A stretch of 64,000 nucleotides of DNA from Oscheius onirici (taxonomy: Eukaryota > Nematoda > Chromadorea > Rhabditida > Rhabditidae), in NCBI GenBank assembly GCA_932521025.1, contig OW051469.1, positions 4,848,398 to 4,912,397 of the forward strand, written 5' to 3'. How positions within the stretch are numbered: position 1 is the stretch's first letter; each line of letters begins with the position of its first letter. Below the pieces are notes generated by a model, which was not told the DNA's origin, did no database searches, and saw only the letters and a list, made by a program, of their open reading frames with translations. A program made the translations under genes and the position numbers. This document shows positions 32,682-43,535 of this stretch, one piece after another.

Positions 32682-33856
32682 ATGGCTCTGGTTCAAGTTC
32701 TTCTGGACTGGTTCCTAATGGTTCTGACTCTAGCTGGAGAGACATTCTATCTTTGGAAGATTGTTAAGGAGGAGCGAACTGTTCTCATGGATATGATGAA
32801 GTACCTCATTCTGAACGATGTCCTTCTCAATCCACTTATTCTTCTTCACGATATTCCCAGTTATTTTCTGAAGCAGTCACTCTCAGATCGCGGTATCTTT
32901 CACATTTGTCTCCTCACTTTTAAGATTTCAGTCTATTTCATCAAGGAAATGGGCATCTTTGCTCAATGTCTTCCATTCTTCTACGCTCTTCTCATGCTTC
33001 CCATCTTTGCCCTTTTGAATCTGATCGCGATCATAGCCGTCTATTCTTTCGTTACTTACAAAAAGCGACACATTTCCCAAGTGGCCATTGTTACCTGCTA
33101 TGTCCTTTCTGTCGCCATGTCAATTCCGCTCATGACAGAGTACTGCGGATTCAATTACAACAGCGAGACGCACTACTGGTACTACAACTACAAGAAACCG
33201 TACACTGAAATCTACCAGAGGTTCAATGGTTTCTTGCAGGTTTGTCTGTCTTCTGTCAGACTCTCTGTTGATCTTTGTCAAGACGGTACTGTCCTTTTCC
33301 AGTTTGTCGCCTTTGGAATAGTCGCCGTCTGTATGACCATAGTTCTCTTCTACATGGCAAAACGAGCCACATCTCTCTCCCAAATAACTCCAGTCGTCCA
33401 ATCTCAAACTATCGACGCCATTCCGAATCTGAGCAGCAAGGTCAACTCTCAGACGAGCAAAGCTTCGAAAGAACAACAAAAGAAACCTCGTGCAACTGTA
33501 AGGTTTCACTTCTATGAGTTCAAAAAGATGTGGGAGTCTTTTCAAAGACGTTCTATTTCCAGGTGCACAGGTCACGGAGCATATTAGATCAAGCGTTTGC
33601 CTTCCTCATTCTTTGTCTCTGCTTCATGGCCGGAACGATTTGCTTCAATTTTGTGTATTGGTAAGAGGGCGGAGGAGGGAAAATATGTATTTTTCAGCAG
33701 TGATGGTACAATATGTCTGCTGATTACAGTTGTCTCTTCCTACATCAACAGGGCAAAGTGGCTCATTTATTGGTATGTTTATCTGTCTGGTACAAAAGGT
33801 TCTTCAGTTTCCTAATGAGAAGACGAGCAACAATAAGTCGTCTCTTCCGCCATTGA
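32682..33856 (+). CDS. seven-pass membrane receptor, paralogue 2
   Basis: Exons 32682-32892, 32932-33239, 33303-33497, 33563-33660, 33698-33772 and 33808-33856 give 311 residues. Seven hydrophobic segments match paralogue 1: LLDWFLMVLTLAGETFYLW, MKYLILNDVLLNPLILL, FFYALLMLPIFALLNLIAI, VAIVTCYVLSVAMSIPL, FVAFGIVAVCMTIVLFYM, AFAFLILCLCFMAGTICFNF and LLITVVSSYINRAKWLIYC, then LMRRRATISRLFRH. The exon 5 acceptor is a CAGCAG tandem, so one residue is optional. Expressed in a sensory or epithelial cell is a guess only. Confidence 0.78.
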
Positions 33857-34169
33857 ACTTCTTTGAAACTCACGTGTCTTGAACATGATTTCAATAAAAC
33901 AGAAAGTGTATTCAATTGAAAAGATGGAAGGTTCGAAGAAACACAGATGCAAAACACAAAGGCAGAGACACGGGAAGACAAAGAGACAGTGGGTTCACCA
34001 ATCTACATTCATTAGCGAGCCATAATCTGATCGAAGCAATTATGAATGACCACTGATTATATCATTCTCTTCTTTGTCATTCACTTCTCGTCGATTGTTT
34101 TCTACTTTCTGGATCCGATAGAATTATCTCGAGATTTTTTCTAAAAGTAGTCAGTTCAACATCACACAA

Positions 34170-36894
34170 ATGGCTTCTGGTGGCATGACGGAATTCTTGG
34201 ACTGGCTTTGTCTCATACACCTGGTCGTTTTGATCGTATGCGGTGGCTCTTGCTACTTTCTCGTCATTTCTAAAGAAACGTCAATTCTGATGAACTTCAT
34301 AAAATATCTTATTTTGAACGAGGTCCTCGATGATTTCCTGATTCACGATATTCCCAGCTATTTTATGGAGCTGACGGTCTCGGTCAGGGTTGGGCGAACA
34401 TTGAAATTTTCGGCGAACACGAACCGAACATCCCCTAAATTTTTTGGGCCGAACCGAACACGAACCGAACATTGTACTTTTTGTTCGCCTGCGAAGCGAA
34501 CACGAACTGTTCGCCGTCCCAATGTTCGTTCGCGAACGAACATGCGAACACGAACACAACTCGAACGTTTCACCAATTTTCTCCCAAATCACGGTTTTTT
34601 TTTGTAAGAATCAACCGCTTGATGATTAACTTAGCAAAAAAGAAGGTTGGTAATAAACTGGATATGAATAGGGAATCCAAGGGGCTAAGAAAATTTTTGA
34701 TGCCTTTGACTCCGACAGCCTATGAGTATTGTTATTAGTACTGGATATTATGTTCGTGTTCGTGCCCTTTTTAACTCTGTTCGAGCCTCGAACAGCGAAC
34801 ATTTTCACATTTTTGTTTGTCAAACGAACACGAACATTCGCCGGTTCCATGTTCGGTCAAAACGAACAACGAACACAAACGTTCGCCCAACTCTTGTCAC
34901 ACTGTGGGTTTTTGAAAGACACAGATTGGAATTTTTCAAGATCCTTTCTACAACCCAATATGTAGGAAGATTCTGTCGCTTCTTTCCCTTCTTCTTCGCT
35001 CTCATTATGATGCCAGTATTTTCTGCAGTCAATCTGCTCACGATTGCCGCTTTCAACAGCTTTGCACGGGTCAACAAGCGACGGGTCTCTTTGATACTCG
35101 TTGGAGTCACCTATGCGTTATCTATTGCATTCACAGGTAGAAAATAACATAAAAGGAGAAGAACAACTTTTAGTTCCGCTTCTGACGAGCTACTGTGGTT
35201 TCGTGTATGATAGAGAGACACATTTCTGGACCTACGACTACTCTAAGAAGTCCATGAAACTCTACAAAGACGTCAACGAGGTCTTTCAGGCGAGTGAATT
35301 TGGATGGGAAAAGGGCAGGGGGTAAGGATAACGAATGCGTGACTTGTGAGTAAATCACAGACAAAAATCGCTACGAAGTTTCTAAGACCAGATCCGTTCA
35401 GAACCTAGCTGTTTCCTAGCAGCATAAGACTAGAAATTAGAAAACAGTAGACACGGAAAAGCATACAGGGCTTCTACGCCTGTAGTCAAGAAAAAATTTA
35501 GCATTCCTTTCTACTTCTTGGGTAACTGCCGAAAGAGGTCCTCTCCTCGATTTTTTTTATTGCACATGCTTCAGGGTTCCAGTTTCCTTAAGCGCAACTT
35601 TTCCGAGAGTTCCAAAAAGTTTATGGGCAGGACAGAGCAACGAGAGTCGTGACCGCAGCAGCACACTTCTCTTCAGCACTCTCATCAAAGTCCAAGGTTG
35701 GTCTTGCACTTCCACTGTAGATACACACTGGTTCGATTCATCTTGCTGGTCTATTGATGCCCTGAAATTTATACCACGCAGATGTACAGATAAAGATATA
35801 CTTCTTATACTTGTCTGTCAACAAAAAATTTTGGCGCAAGAGCAGAGCACTATCAGTCTTCTCTTGCGGCCCGAGGGTTTGCAAGAACTACCAAACATTC
35901 GATTGGGATTCGAGGAGTACCCAAAGAACCGGGAAGACCGAGCATGACACCATTTGAAAAATGGTTGCTAGCAAGTGGCGGATTCACGAGCTAGCCGCCA
36001 TTTTTGCCGTCTCTTTTCCAGTACAAAAAGTAAAAAAAACGGGTGACGCTACAGTTGACAATATCGAACTGCCTACTGACAACAAAGAAAAATACGCTGA
36101 CCTTGGAAAAGTAGAAGAGACGACCATCCAGAGGGGCAGAACATCGGAGACTGAAGTCTCTTCAAAGGGTAAAAGGTGACAAGTCAATTACAAGTACTTG
36201 TCAAGTTTTTGACAAGATTTGACAAGTCGAAATTTGAAGCAAAAAAAAGCAAAAAGCTTACGACACCCGGGATTCCCAAGCCGTCTCCGATCCAAACCGG
36301 GCCCAACGTGCTTGACTTGCCAGATCGGACGGGATGGCGTACTTTCAACGTGGTGTGGCCGTAAACAACCGCTGTATTTTTTCCGTCGAAAACAATCGTC
36401 TCCCACTGTTCAAGAATATCCCAGTGCGAAACGAACATTTTCAGCTCGTTTCCTTCATCATTGTCGGCGTCTTTATGACAATTGTCCTTGGTTTTCTAGC
36501 CAAGCAGACTAAATCTCGAATACACGCAACTGGAAACGAAATATTTGTCAGAAGAGGCTCTACTCCAAACGCTAGCCGAATAGCTCCTGTTTCTGAGACC
36601 GTAAAATCCAACATTTGTGCTAGAAACGACTTTCAGAGCACTTTTAAACAGTTCAACAAGGTCCGTGACACCGCATTCGCATTCTTCATTCTCACTCTTT
36701 TTTTCATAGTCGGAACTGTTGTCTTCAACTTTCTACACTGGTAGAGACAAAAATCTTCCAAAGTTTTCTATTTCAGTCAATCTCTGTTTTGTTGGATATT
36801 TACACATGTGGCTCTTTGTGGAAATCGAGCCAAGGGGCTCGTTTACTGCTTTCTGATGAGGAGAAAGGCAACAATAAGCAGTCTTTTGCGCTAA
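34170..36894 (+). CDS. seven-pass membrane receptor, paralogue 3 (repeat-bearing introns)
   Basis: Exons 34170-34388, 34941-35136, 35174-35289, 36445-36740 and 36777-36894 close in one frame at 314 residues. Segments match the family (FIKYLILNEV, HDIPSYF, RFFPFFFALIMMPVFSAVNL, TSYCGF, LVSFIIVGVFMTIVLGFL, AFAFFILTLFFIVGTVVFNF, NRAKGLVYCFLMRRKATISS). The first intron (34389-34940) consists largely of a palindromic element. The intron at 35290-36444 is about 1.15 kb and starts with GC (GCGAGT). The last family intron, between the TAC-TG and LMRR codons, is precisely absent. Function may be impaired by the long introns, but the frame is open. Confidence 0.65.
34389..34891. repeat. palindromic GTTCG/CGAAC-rich element inside an intron
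   Basis: Ends are inverted copies: GTTGGGCGAACA at 34389 and its complement GTTCGCCCAAC ending at 34891. The interior is packed with CGAACACGAAC and its complement. No ORF of its own. The intron donor of the host gene can be drawn at the first two bases of the element (AGG|GTTGGG) or six bases earlier (TCG|GTCAGG); both are phase 0. Confidence 0.7.
35290..36444 (+). other. 1.15-kb intron with GACAAGT repeats
   Basis: Intron of receptor paralogue 3. No separate gene is convincing. A cluster of GACAAGT/ACTTGTC units lies at 36177-36225, matching those near 24690 and 31600. The intron is about 30 times the local average and starts with GC. Confidence 0.45.
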
Positions 36895-37186
36895 TCAGGA
36901 ATCAAATTCTGTGTCATCAAATCTACTTCTTTCCATCTAGACTGCTCAAGTTACTCCAGTTTACATCACACATCCGTTTGCTAAACGATTTTTCCGAACT
37001 TTTCACCCCCTTGACTCTTTATATACCTTCGTGTCAAACACAGTAATGTAAACCCCCTCAATACGAAGTAATCAGTTTTTGACACGAAACCATTACTTTG
37101 GGTGTAGTTTAATCTCCGTTCAATAAGTGAATCTACAGTAGTATAACGGGCAAATTGAATCCCCACGAGTATACACATTCTGAAAA

Positions 37187-38333
37187 ATGGACGTTGTGGT
37201 GGACTGGTTGCTGATCCTTGTCGTCATGCTTGGAGATTTTTACTACTTCTACATTATTCTCAACAAAGATTCGTCAGTTCTGATGAATCTCATGAAATAT
37301 CTCATTCTGAATGATATCGTCGCTTTCACTCTGATTTTGATCCACGACATCCCGAGCTACTTTGGCGAAGTTCCTCTTTCCGTGACAGGTACTCTTTCTT
37401 CGGTTGCCGTTCAAAATGTCAAAAAATAAATGTAATCAATTTAGTACCCTTCTACACGGTGATTGGGACCTTTTGTCACTGCTTCACATTCTTTTTCGCT
37501 CTCTTCATGTTACCTGTGTTTTCCGCAGTCAATCTCATTGCAATATCAGCTGTTCATCTGTTTGCATCACTCAGTAAAAGGAAGATTTCCTGGACAGTCG
37601 TCGTAATATGCTATTTTCTATCACTCCTAATGACCTGTAAGTATGACTCAATCAATCTCAGTCTGATTCTGATTCAGTGCCACTTGTCAGTCAATATTGT
37701 GGCTTTCACTACGAAAAGCTGAACCATTTTTGGAACTACGATTTTGCGAAGCCTTACACGGCCGTTTACCGACAAATTAATAGAACCTTTCAGGTGAGTC
37801 TTTTGAAAAATAATACATCTTTTTTAGTTGGTTTCTTTCGGAGTTGTGGCCGTCTGTATGTCATTCGTACTTCTTTTCATGGCCAAACGCACAAAAAGTA
37901 TCACTCCATCTAACAGTGTTCTAGTTGGACCACATCGTCCGCAACAGCACGAGAACTCGACCAGAACTAGTCATGGTCAGACAGTTCAGGTCTCTCTGTC
38001 TGTCTTACTGTAATTTACTGGACATTCAGACCGAACCTGACCAACTGAGTACAGTCATTGATCGTGCCTTTGCCTGTCTCATTCTGACGCTATGCTTCCT
38101 TCTGGGCACCCTAGTTTTCAACTTTGTTCAATGGTAATTCTTCCTCCCTTCCACCAAAAAAAAAACTTGCAGTGAGTCATCATCCTTCTGCTGGATCTTC
38201 GTTCACATAACTTCCTTCATTAACCGCGCTAAATGGCTTATCTACTGGCAGGTTCATTCTTTGGTCCAAACAAGTGACTTTTAGTTTTCTCATGCAACGA
38301 ACAGCTACAGTTAGCCGGTTTTTGAAACTTTAA
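37187..38333 (+). CDS. seven-pass membrane receptor, paralogue 4
   Basis: Exons 37187-37388, 37445-37636, 37678-37793, 37828-37989, 38030-38133, 38173-38247 and 38285-38333 give 299 residues. Family motifs: MKYLILNDIV, HDIPSYF, CFTFFFALFMLPVFSAVNLIAI, SQYCGF, LVSFGVVAVCMSFVLLFM, AFACLILTLCFLLGTLVFNF, INRAKWLIYC, LMQRTATVSRF. The exon lengths 116, 104, 75 and 49 recur in the paralogues, supporting the model. The last intron is best read as GC-AG (GCAGGT). Confidence 0.78.
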
Positions 38334-38376
38334 TGAGAAGAGCAAAGGATAATAAATTAGTTGGTTGGAAGTGTAT

Positions 38377-40146
38377 CTAGTGTCTGCTGACGGCTTGTTG
38401 TGTCTTGATGCTCGTCTTCTTGACAACCAGAGCGATCAGAGTCGAGAGTATGAGTCCCACCAGAATCAGGACAATCAGTAGGACCAAGTATGTGCTCTGT
38501 GGGACACAGTCCCCAATACCAAAACTGTTCCTTTCTAAAGCTCTGATACTTTTGAAAATTATCCACAACAAACCATAGTACTGAACGTCTTCCTGGCTGT
38601 CGAGAACTCTTAATTCTCCGACCAGGTCAACCTTGGCATAATCGCCCTCTTTGACGTAGTTCAACGTCTTTGAACTGATGTGTCGTCTGCTGCGTTTTTC
38701 TGCCTGACTGCTGAAAAGGAAAGAACATGAATATAAAGTGTAAAAATAGTGCTACACGGAAAGGTGATTCTGTGAAAGAATGTTTCGATAGACACAAAGC
38801 CTAATTGGCTCAAAATCAAAGAACTGGGGATCTATTCGGGGACCAAACTAACGTTATGTCAGGAACTATGGTTCCGTAAGACGTATTGTGCGTGGCCTGA
38901 TGAGGTTCCGTAGGTTCAAATGCTGGCGGTTGTGGTTCCAGTAGATTCAGCTCTTCAACGCCCAAGTCTTCGTTTTCTTCCGTGGATCTGTGCCTTCATA
39001 ACTACTGTACAATAAAAATTCTACCTCGCACTTTTCAGAATCTCCTTCAGTCCTTTTTGAGGTGCATCTCTCAAAGCTTTGGCTTGTTTCAGACGGTCGT
39101 CGAGGGTAGGACAATGAGTTGGAGGCTGAACGGTAGTTTCAACTAGAAATTTAGAATCTTACTGCAACTTCCTTGCAGTCTTCTCCCTTGATGCAAACTC
39201 TGATCTGGCAGATAAATCTGGTGATGGTCTTCTTGGCAAACTTGAAGACTCTCGTCTCTTGGAAAGCCATTCCGAGATCTGGAGAATATTCTGGAGTGGC
39301 CATCACATAGTGGTCAACTCCACATCTTAAAGTTTTATGAATTTTCTGGCTATCCAATGTTCCATACCCATTCTGATCAATGATAAGAATTCTGTTGCCT
39401 TGTCCGTCCTCCACATGGCAGTTCTGAACAAGAATTCCAGAGTTTTCTGAAAGAGTCAGTTCTTTGTCAATGTCTTTGCCTTACCACTGTCACACTTCCA
39501 GACATGGAACACTTTATCGCCAATGGTCGCATAGTGTACTTCCGGTCCAGTAGCCGCTCCTTTTCGGATACTGTATGTACAAGTGGGTGCGTCTTGCAGA
39601 TCGAACTGGGGAGAAAGTTCCGTCGGTGGAGCTTCGCTAAGAAGGAAATTCAAAGATCAGATTGTGGAATACCTGACGTCGAGGACTTGTTCGAAATCGT
39701 CGATGATGTGAGACTTGACATAGACACACTGAGCACAATAGGTACGGTCGGCATCTGTCACAAAGAGCGGATGAAGCTGGACGGCTATACAGACTCGCTG
39801 AACGACTCCAGACGGATTGTCCTAAAGGAAAAGATGTTTTTCTTATATCTCATTAAACCAACCGTTTTCTCCGCCACCATTCCACACTTTCCGTGTTGAA
39901 GAGAAACCTTGTTCATGTTCCGAGAAGAACAGTCAGGATCGTCAGCGAAATCTTCCGCATAAATATGTGATGGATTTGAAGACGTTGTTCGAATCTGGGA
40001 CCAGATTTTTATTCGGAAACGTACAGAAATACCTTAATCACTACCCGATCCGGTTCACAAAGAACAATCGGCGTATCTAAGACCTCGTTGGGATACTTGA
40101 GGGCCGTGGTGACTGAAAGGAGAAGAGTCAGCCACTTGACGGTCAT
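38377..40146 (-). CDS. cuticlin-like ZP-domain protein
   Basis: Exons 40146-40033, 39994-39863, 39821-39673, 39636-39485, 39446-39163, 39125-39025, 38993-38853, 38710-38574 and 38534-38377 give 455 residues. Signal peptide, then a zona pellucida domain: FEQVLDV, CTYSIRKGAATGPEVHYATIG, KVFHVWKC, GILVQNCHVEDGQG, then FICQIRVCI. A furin-type KRSRRH site follows, and a C-terminal membrane span (LLIVLILVGLILSTLIALVV). This is the standard nematode cuticlin layout: secreted, cleaved, polymerised in the cuticle. The 39-base intron at 38573-38535 has no stop and is a multiple of three, so it could also be read as coding. Confidence 0.88.
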
Positions 40147-40591
40147 CTGAACTTTTTTTTATTGGGATAGGAGGACGTCCAAAGGTAAGTAACTTTTAAC
40201 TTTTTAGGAAGCGACTTAGAAACTGAGGGAAAGAGACAAGGAATGAGTGAAAGAGAGACTAATGGATAAGATTTGAACGATAGAATGTGGGACTAGAGGA
40301 CTAACAATGAGAGACAAAGACAGAGAAGAAAATTAGCTAGCTAACAGTCCCTTGTTCCAAAGGATACAGTGGCTATCTGTCCGTTAGAGAGGGCGGTTCA
40401 CGGATCCCAGACCCACTCGACTATCGTCCTCTCCAACGGCTATCGAGATGGAAGGACACAGACATCAAACCCGTATTAGTGGCTGCCTGGTTATTTCTGT
40501 GAAAGGACAAGACACTCGAAAAGTGTGGAGGGGAAGAGCTTTTATTGACCAGATGTTGATGTTTCCTTTCTATCACAATTTGTGTTTTCTC

Positions 40592-42301
40592 CTACTGTTG
40601 CTGTCGGTAGTACTCTTCCACAAGACTGCTGAAATATCCCACGTCGGCTTCCGTGATCACGCCGTTCAATTTTCCAAACTGGAGCACAGCCATGAAGAGA
40701 GACATGAACTGGGAAAACGTCTGAACGGAGCTGCAGCGGAAACTTCGGTGTTTCCAAACTGTCAGAACCACGTCGACTTCTCGGAGGTTGATCACATCCA
40801 TGATACACATTTGCAGAGCCACCAGTGTACCGCTCCGGCAGAACAGTGGGCAATGGCCGGAAACTGACCAGTTCTGACCTTGTGCAGCAGAATGAAGAGA
40901 TGACGAAAGTGAGCCTGAGAAGAAGCTTCGTGATCGGGTCATTCGGGAAAGACCAGATGTTGGAGAGTCCTTTCCTCGTTGTTGTAGGACACGTGCAAAG
41001 TCGTCGTGACGATACCCTCACTTTCCTCTTTTCCAGTCGTCGTAACCTTAAGCGGTCCATGTGAGACGCATCCACCAATTTCGTCCAAAAAGTACTCACT
41101 GCACTTTGCACGATTCTCCTCGATGTGCTGGCAGAGCATGACTACAAACTGACACTTTTCCTGCCAGATCATTCGCCAAAAGTCGACGAAGGTACACTGG
41201 AAGTATTCCATTTTTTTAATGTTCGTCTCTGTCTGCGCTTAGGAGCTTGGCACGAACTACGCGGGTTATTTGAACCAGATTAACTGATTAAAATAAGAGT
41301 TCTATCAGGCAATAAGTCAACCCAAAACTCCGTGGATCTGGATTATTCTAAGTTGTTTTCCTTCCCAAGTCCCTTGTCCCCGTCTCTCTCTCAAAAACTA
41401 ACCTTCTTGGGTCCCTGAGTAACGATAAAAGGCTGACTCAGCGTGTCATGATTGATCCAATTGGCGTGAATGTAGTGACTGTAGCCCTGATCCGTCAGGA
41501 ACTTTAGCTCAACTCTTGTCTTGTCAAGACAGTAAATGTTCTGGTAGCGATTCTTCGAGGCGTTCTTCGCATCCAAGTACATCTTGCAGTCGTCCTTATT
41601 CGGATCCGGCAACGAGTTTAACTGTCTGTACAGTTCGTGTACGTTCGCCTTTTTGCACTTTTCCGCGAAGTTTTGCAGCAATTCTGGGACGGTGGCCTTT
41701 TCGTAAGTCGACCGGCTGCTTCCACTGTCTCCACAGGTCGTGGCACTGGAAACGCTGTTCATCGTCTCACATAAGGGAATATTTTCTGACTTTTTCCCGT
41801 TCGAAGGAGCCGTTTTCTTCAGGATCAGATCTTTCCTTTTCGAATGCTTCGAACTGCTACTAGAACTGCTCTTCACGTCCTGTGTTGTCGGCACAGACTC
41901 GGTAGAAGTGACTGAACGTCTTTTGGCTGCCTCCTTCTTTTTGGTATTTTCGGGAAGCTTTTCCAGCTTCTTCGTCACCTTGTAGTGGAATTGTCTGGCA
42001 GCATTAGAACTATCTCTCACAGTCTCGTTGGACTTCTCGTTCGACTTTTACTGTGCTCTTCTCGGTGTCCTCGTAACGACACTGGGTGACGGTGCTTCCA
42101 AAGACTTTGGAGAGGACCTAGACTTTGACTTTTTCTTCTCCTGCAGACGACGATTCTCTTGGAATGCCGAGGATTTCTGCAAGTAGAGTTAGAGGTAACA
42201 AAAACAGTGGGTCTGCCAGTTTAAGGCGGATTGAAGACTTAACGATAGAAGCTGAGAAGTTGCCAGAAAAGTAGACTTACTCGACGTGGAGGATCACTCA
42301 T
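40592..42301 (-). pseudogene. protein tyrosine phosphatase pseudogene
   Basis: Classic PTP domain order is visible: Ser/Lys-rich N-terminus, KNRYQNIYCLD, YIHANWI, PFIVTQGP, FWRMIWQEKCQFVVML, HVSYNNEERTLQHLVFPE, PDHEASSQAHFRHLF, AHCSAG, TLVALQMCIMDV and a C-terminal helix. Three lesions: TAA at 42048-42050 after RRAQ in the N-terminus; TGA at 40939-40941 exactly at the Trp of the WPD loop; and a frame-breaking deletion in the P-loop near 40829-40846 (HCSAG runs into ...GTLVAL, losing VGR and the catalytic Arg). A weakly supported 42-base intron could skip the first stop but not the other two. Confidence 0.8.
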
Positions 42302-42468
42302 CACAATCTTTTCGAAGACCTGAAGTAGAAGCACAAGTTCCTTTTCATTCGAAATTTTTTGACTTTTATAGCTCCGTTAACGTTAGTTTTCTTCAAAATT
42401 TTAGCGAAACATAGTGTTTTAAATCAGCTTTTGTTTGTTCGGAAGCGAGAATAGTTGAACTTGGCGCA

Positions 42469-42726
42469 ATGAAGTCCTCTCCGTGTCTCGTGGAGTCTCC
42501 CAGCAGCTGGCCAATAATTCTCTGCATCTTGGTTTTGGCTTTGGCCGTGGTGTTCACTTTAGCCAACATCGTCATCATCTACTTCGACACGCTCAAGAGG
42601 CTCACAATCGACAAGAAAGTTTCCAAGATGGAAACAGAGAAAAGCGACCATCAGACCAAGCAGAACCAAGAAGTACAAGAAGTCGAAAAAAAAGAAAAAG
42701 CAAATGGAATATGTTTTTTCGAATAA
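42469..42726 (+). CDS. small single-pass membrane protein, unknown
   Basis: Uninterrupted frame of 85 residues: MKSSPCLVESPSSW, one strong membrane helix (PIILCILVLALAVVFTLANI VIIYF), then a highly charged Lys/Glu tail with predicted helix (KVSKMETEKSDHQTKQNQEV). An AATAAA poly(A) signal overlaps the stop. No family recognised. Probably a type II or III membrane protein with a cytoplasmic coiled tail. Confidence 0.6.
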   Translation: MKSSPCLVESPSSWPIILCILVLALAVVFTLANIVIIYFDTLKRLTIDKKVSKMETEKSDHQTKQNQEVQEVEKKEKANGICFFE

Positions 42727-43535
42727 AGACAGTTCTTGTTTTCCTAGTCTTTGAATTTTTTTTGGAAGTTTTTGGAACCAAACTTTGTAGCGTTCAAGTT
42801 CATTCAGGCCACAGTTCAAGCAATTGTGGCTCATTCCCGCTAATAGATCCATTAACTGGAGCCGGCATGTGTTCTATAGTTGGCGAGTCCTGCAGCCAAC
42901 GTCAACTGTCCCGGTTGTTTTCGAATCAGGGGCACAAGCCAGCTGACTCCGAGTTCGCACTCGTTCAAACGGAGAAAACAGCCTCGAGAACAGAGTACTC
43001 TTTGTATTTTTTCTCCATTCTCCGCATTAATTTATACATAAGGGTATGCGACTTTCATCTTTCCTGCCTCTCTGTTTTCCTGTTTCTCAGCTATTCATTA
43101 TTTTTACAGTCAGAAACAGCACTATCCTTTGTGGAGGCTGTTTCCCCGTCTCCCTGTCTCTCTGCAACCCACAAAATCTGATCCCATTCCACTCTCTTCC
43201 ATCTGACACAGCTGCACTCAACGACCGTTGGTCGAAAAATAGAGAGGCGAGGCGGCAACCCATGGACTCATAACAAACAACACGCTCCCAAAACCCCCTT
43301 TTCGTTCGAATCGATCTCTCGCCTTCTCTCCTTTCATTTTTGAAGGACGAACACCCAAATAAAACAGCTGACGACAAAGACGACTATCTCGTTTGTTTTT
43401 GTTTTGAGCGCACACAGCCACTTGGCTAACAAACACTCTCATTTAAACTTTTTCTGCTTCAGTTCTTCGCTATCTTTCTCTCTCAATTTGTCTACTCTTT
43501 TTAGGTGCCTTATTTGAATTTAGTTTTAATTTCAG
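42727..43535. other. intergenic, upstream of the LEA-like gene
   Basis: No coding region supported. Pyrimidine-rich stretch at 43446-43535 ends in TTTCAG immediately before ATG 43536, so the LEA-like mRNA start is either spliced from an upstream leader or trans-spliced there. Confidence 0.4.

Noticed and set aside
34389-34891. GAACACGAAC-rich tract considered as a CRISPR-like or telomeric array
   Set aside because: Units are irregular, occur in both orientations and form one palindrome with defined ends; no regular spacers, and the host is a eukaryote.
40542-41111. 189-residue minus frame across the phosphatase catalytic region
   Set aside because: It is an alternative frame created by the P-loop deletion, with no domain of its own.
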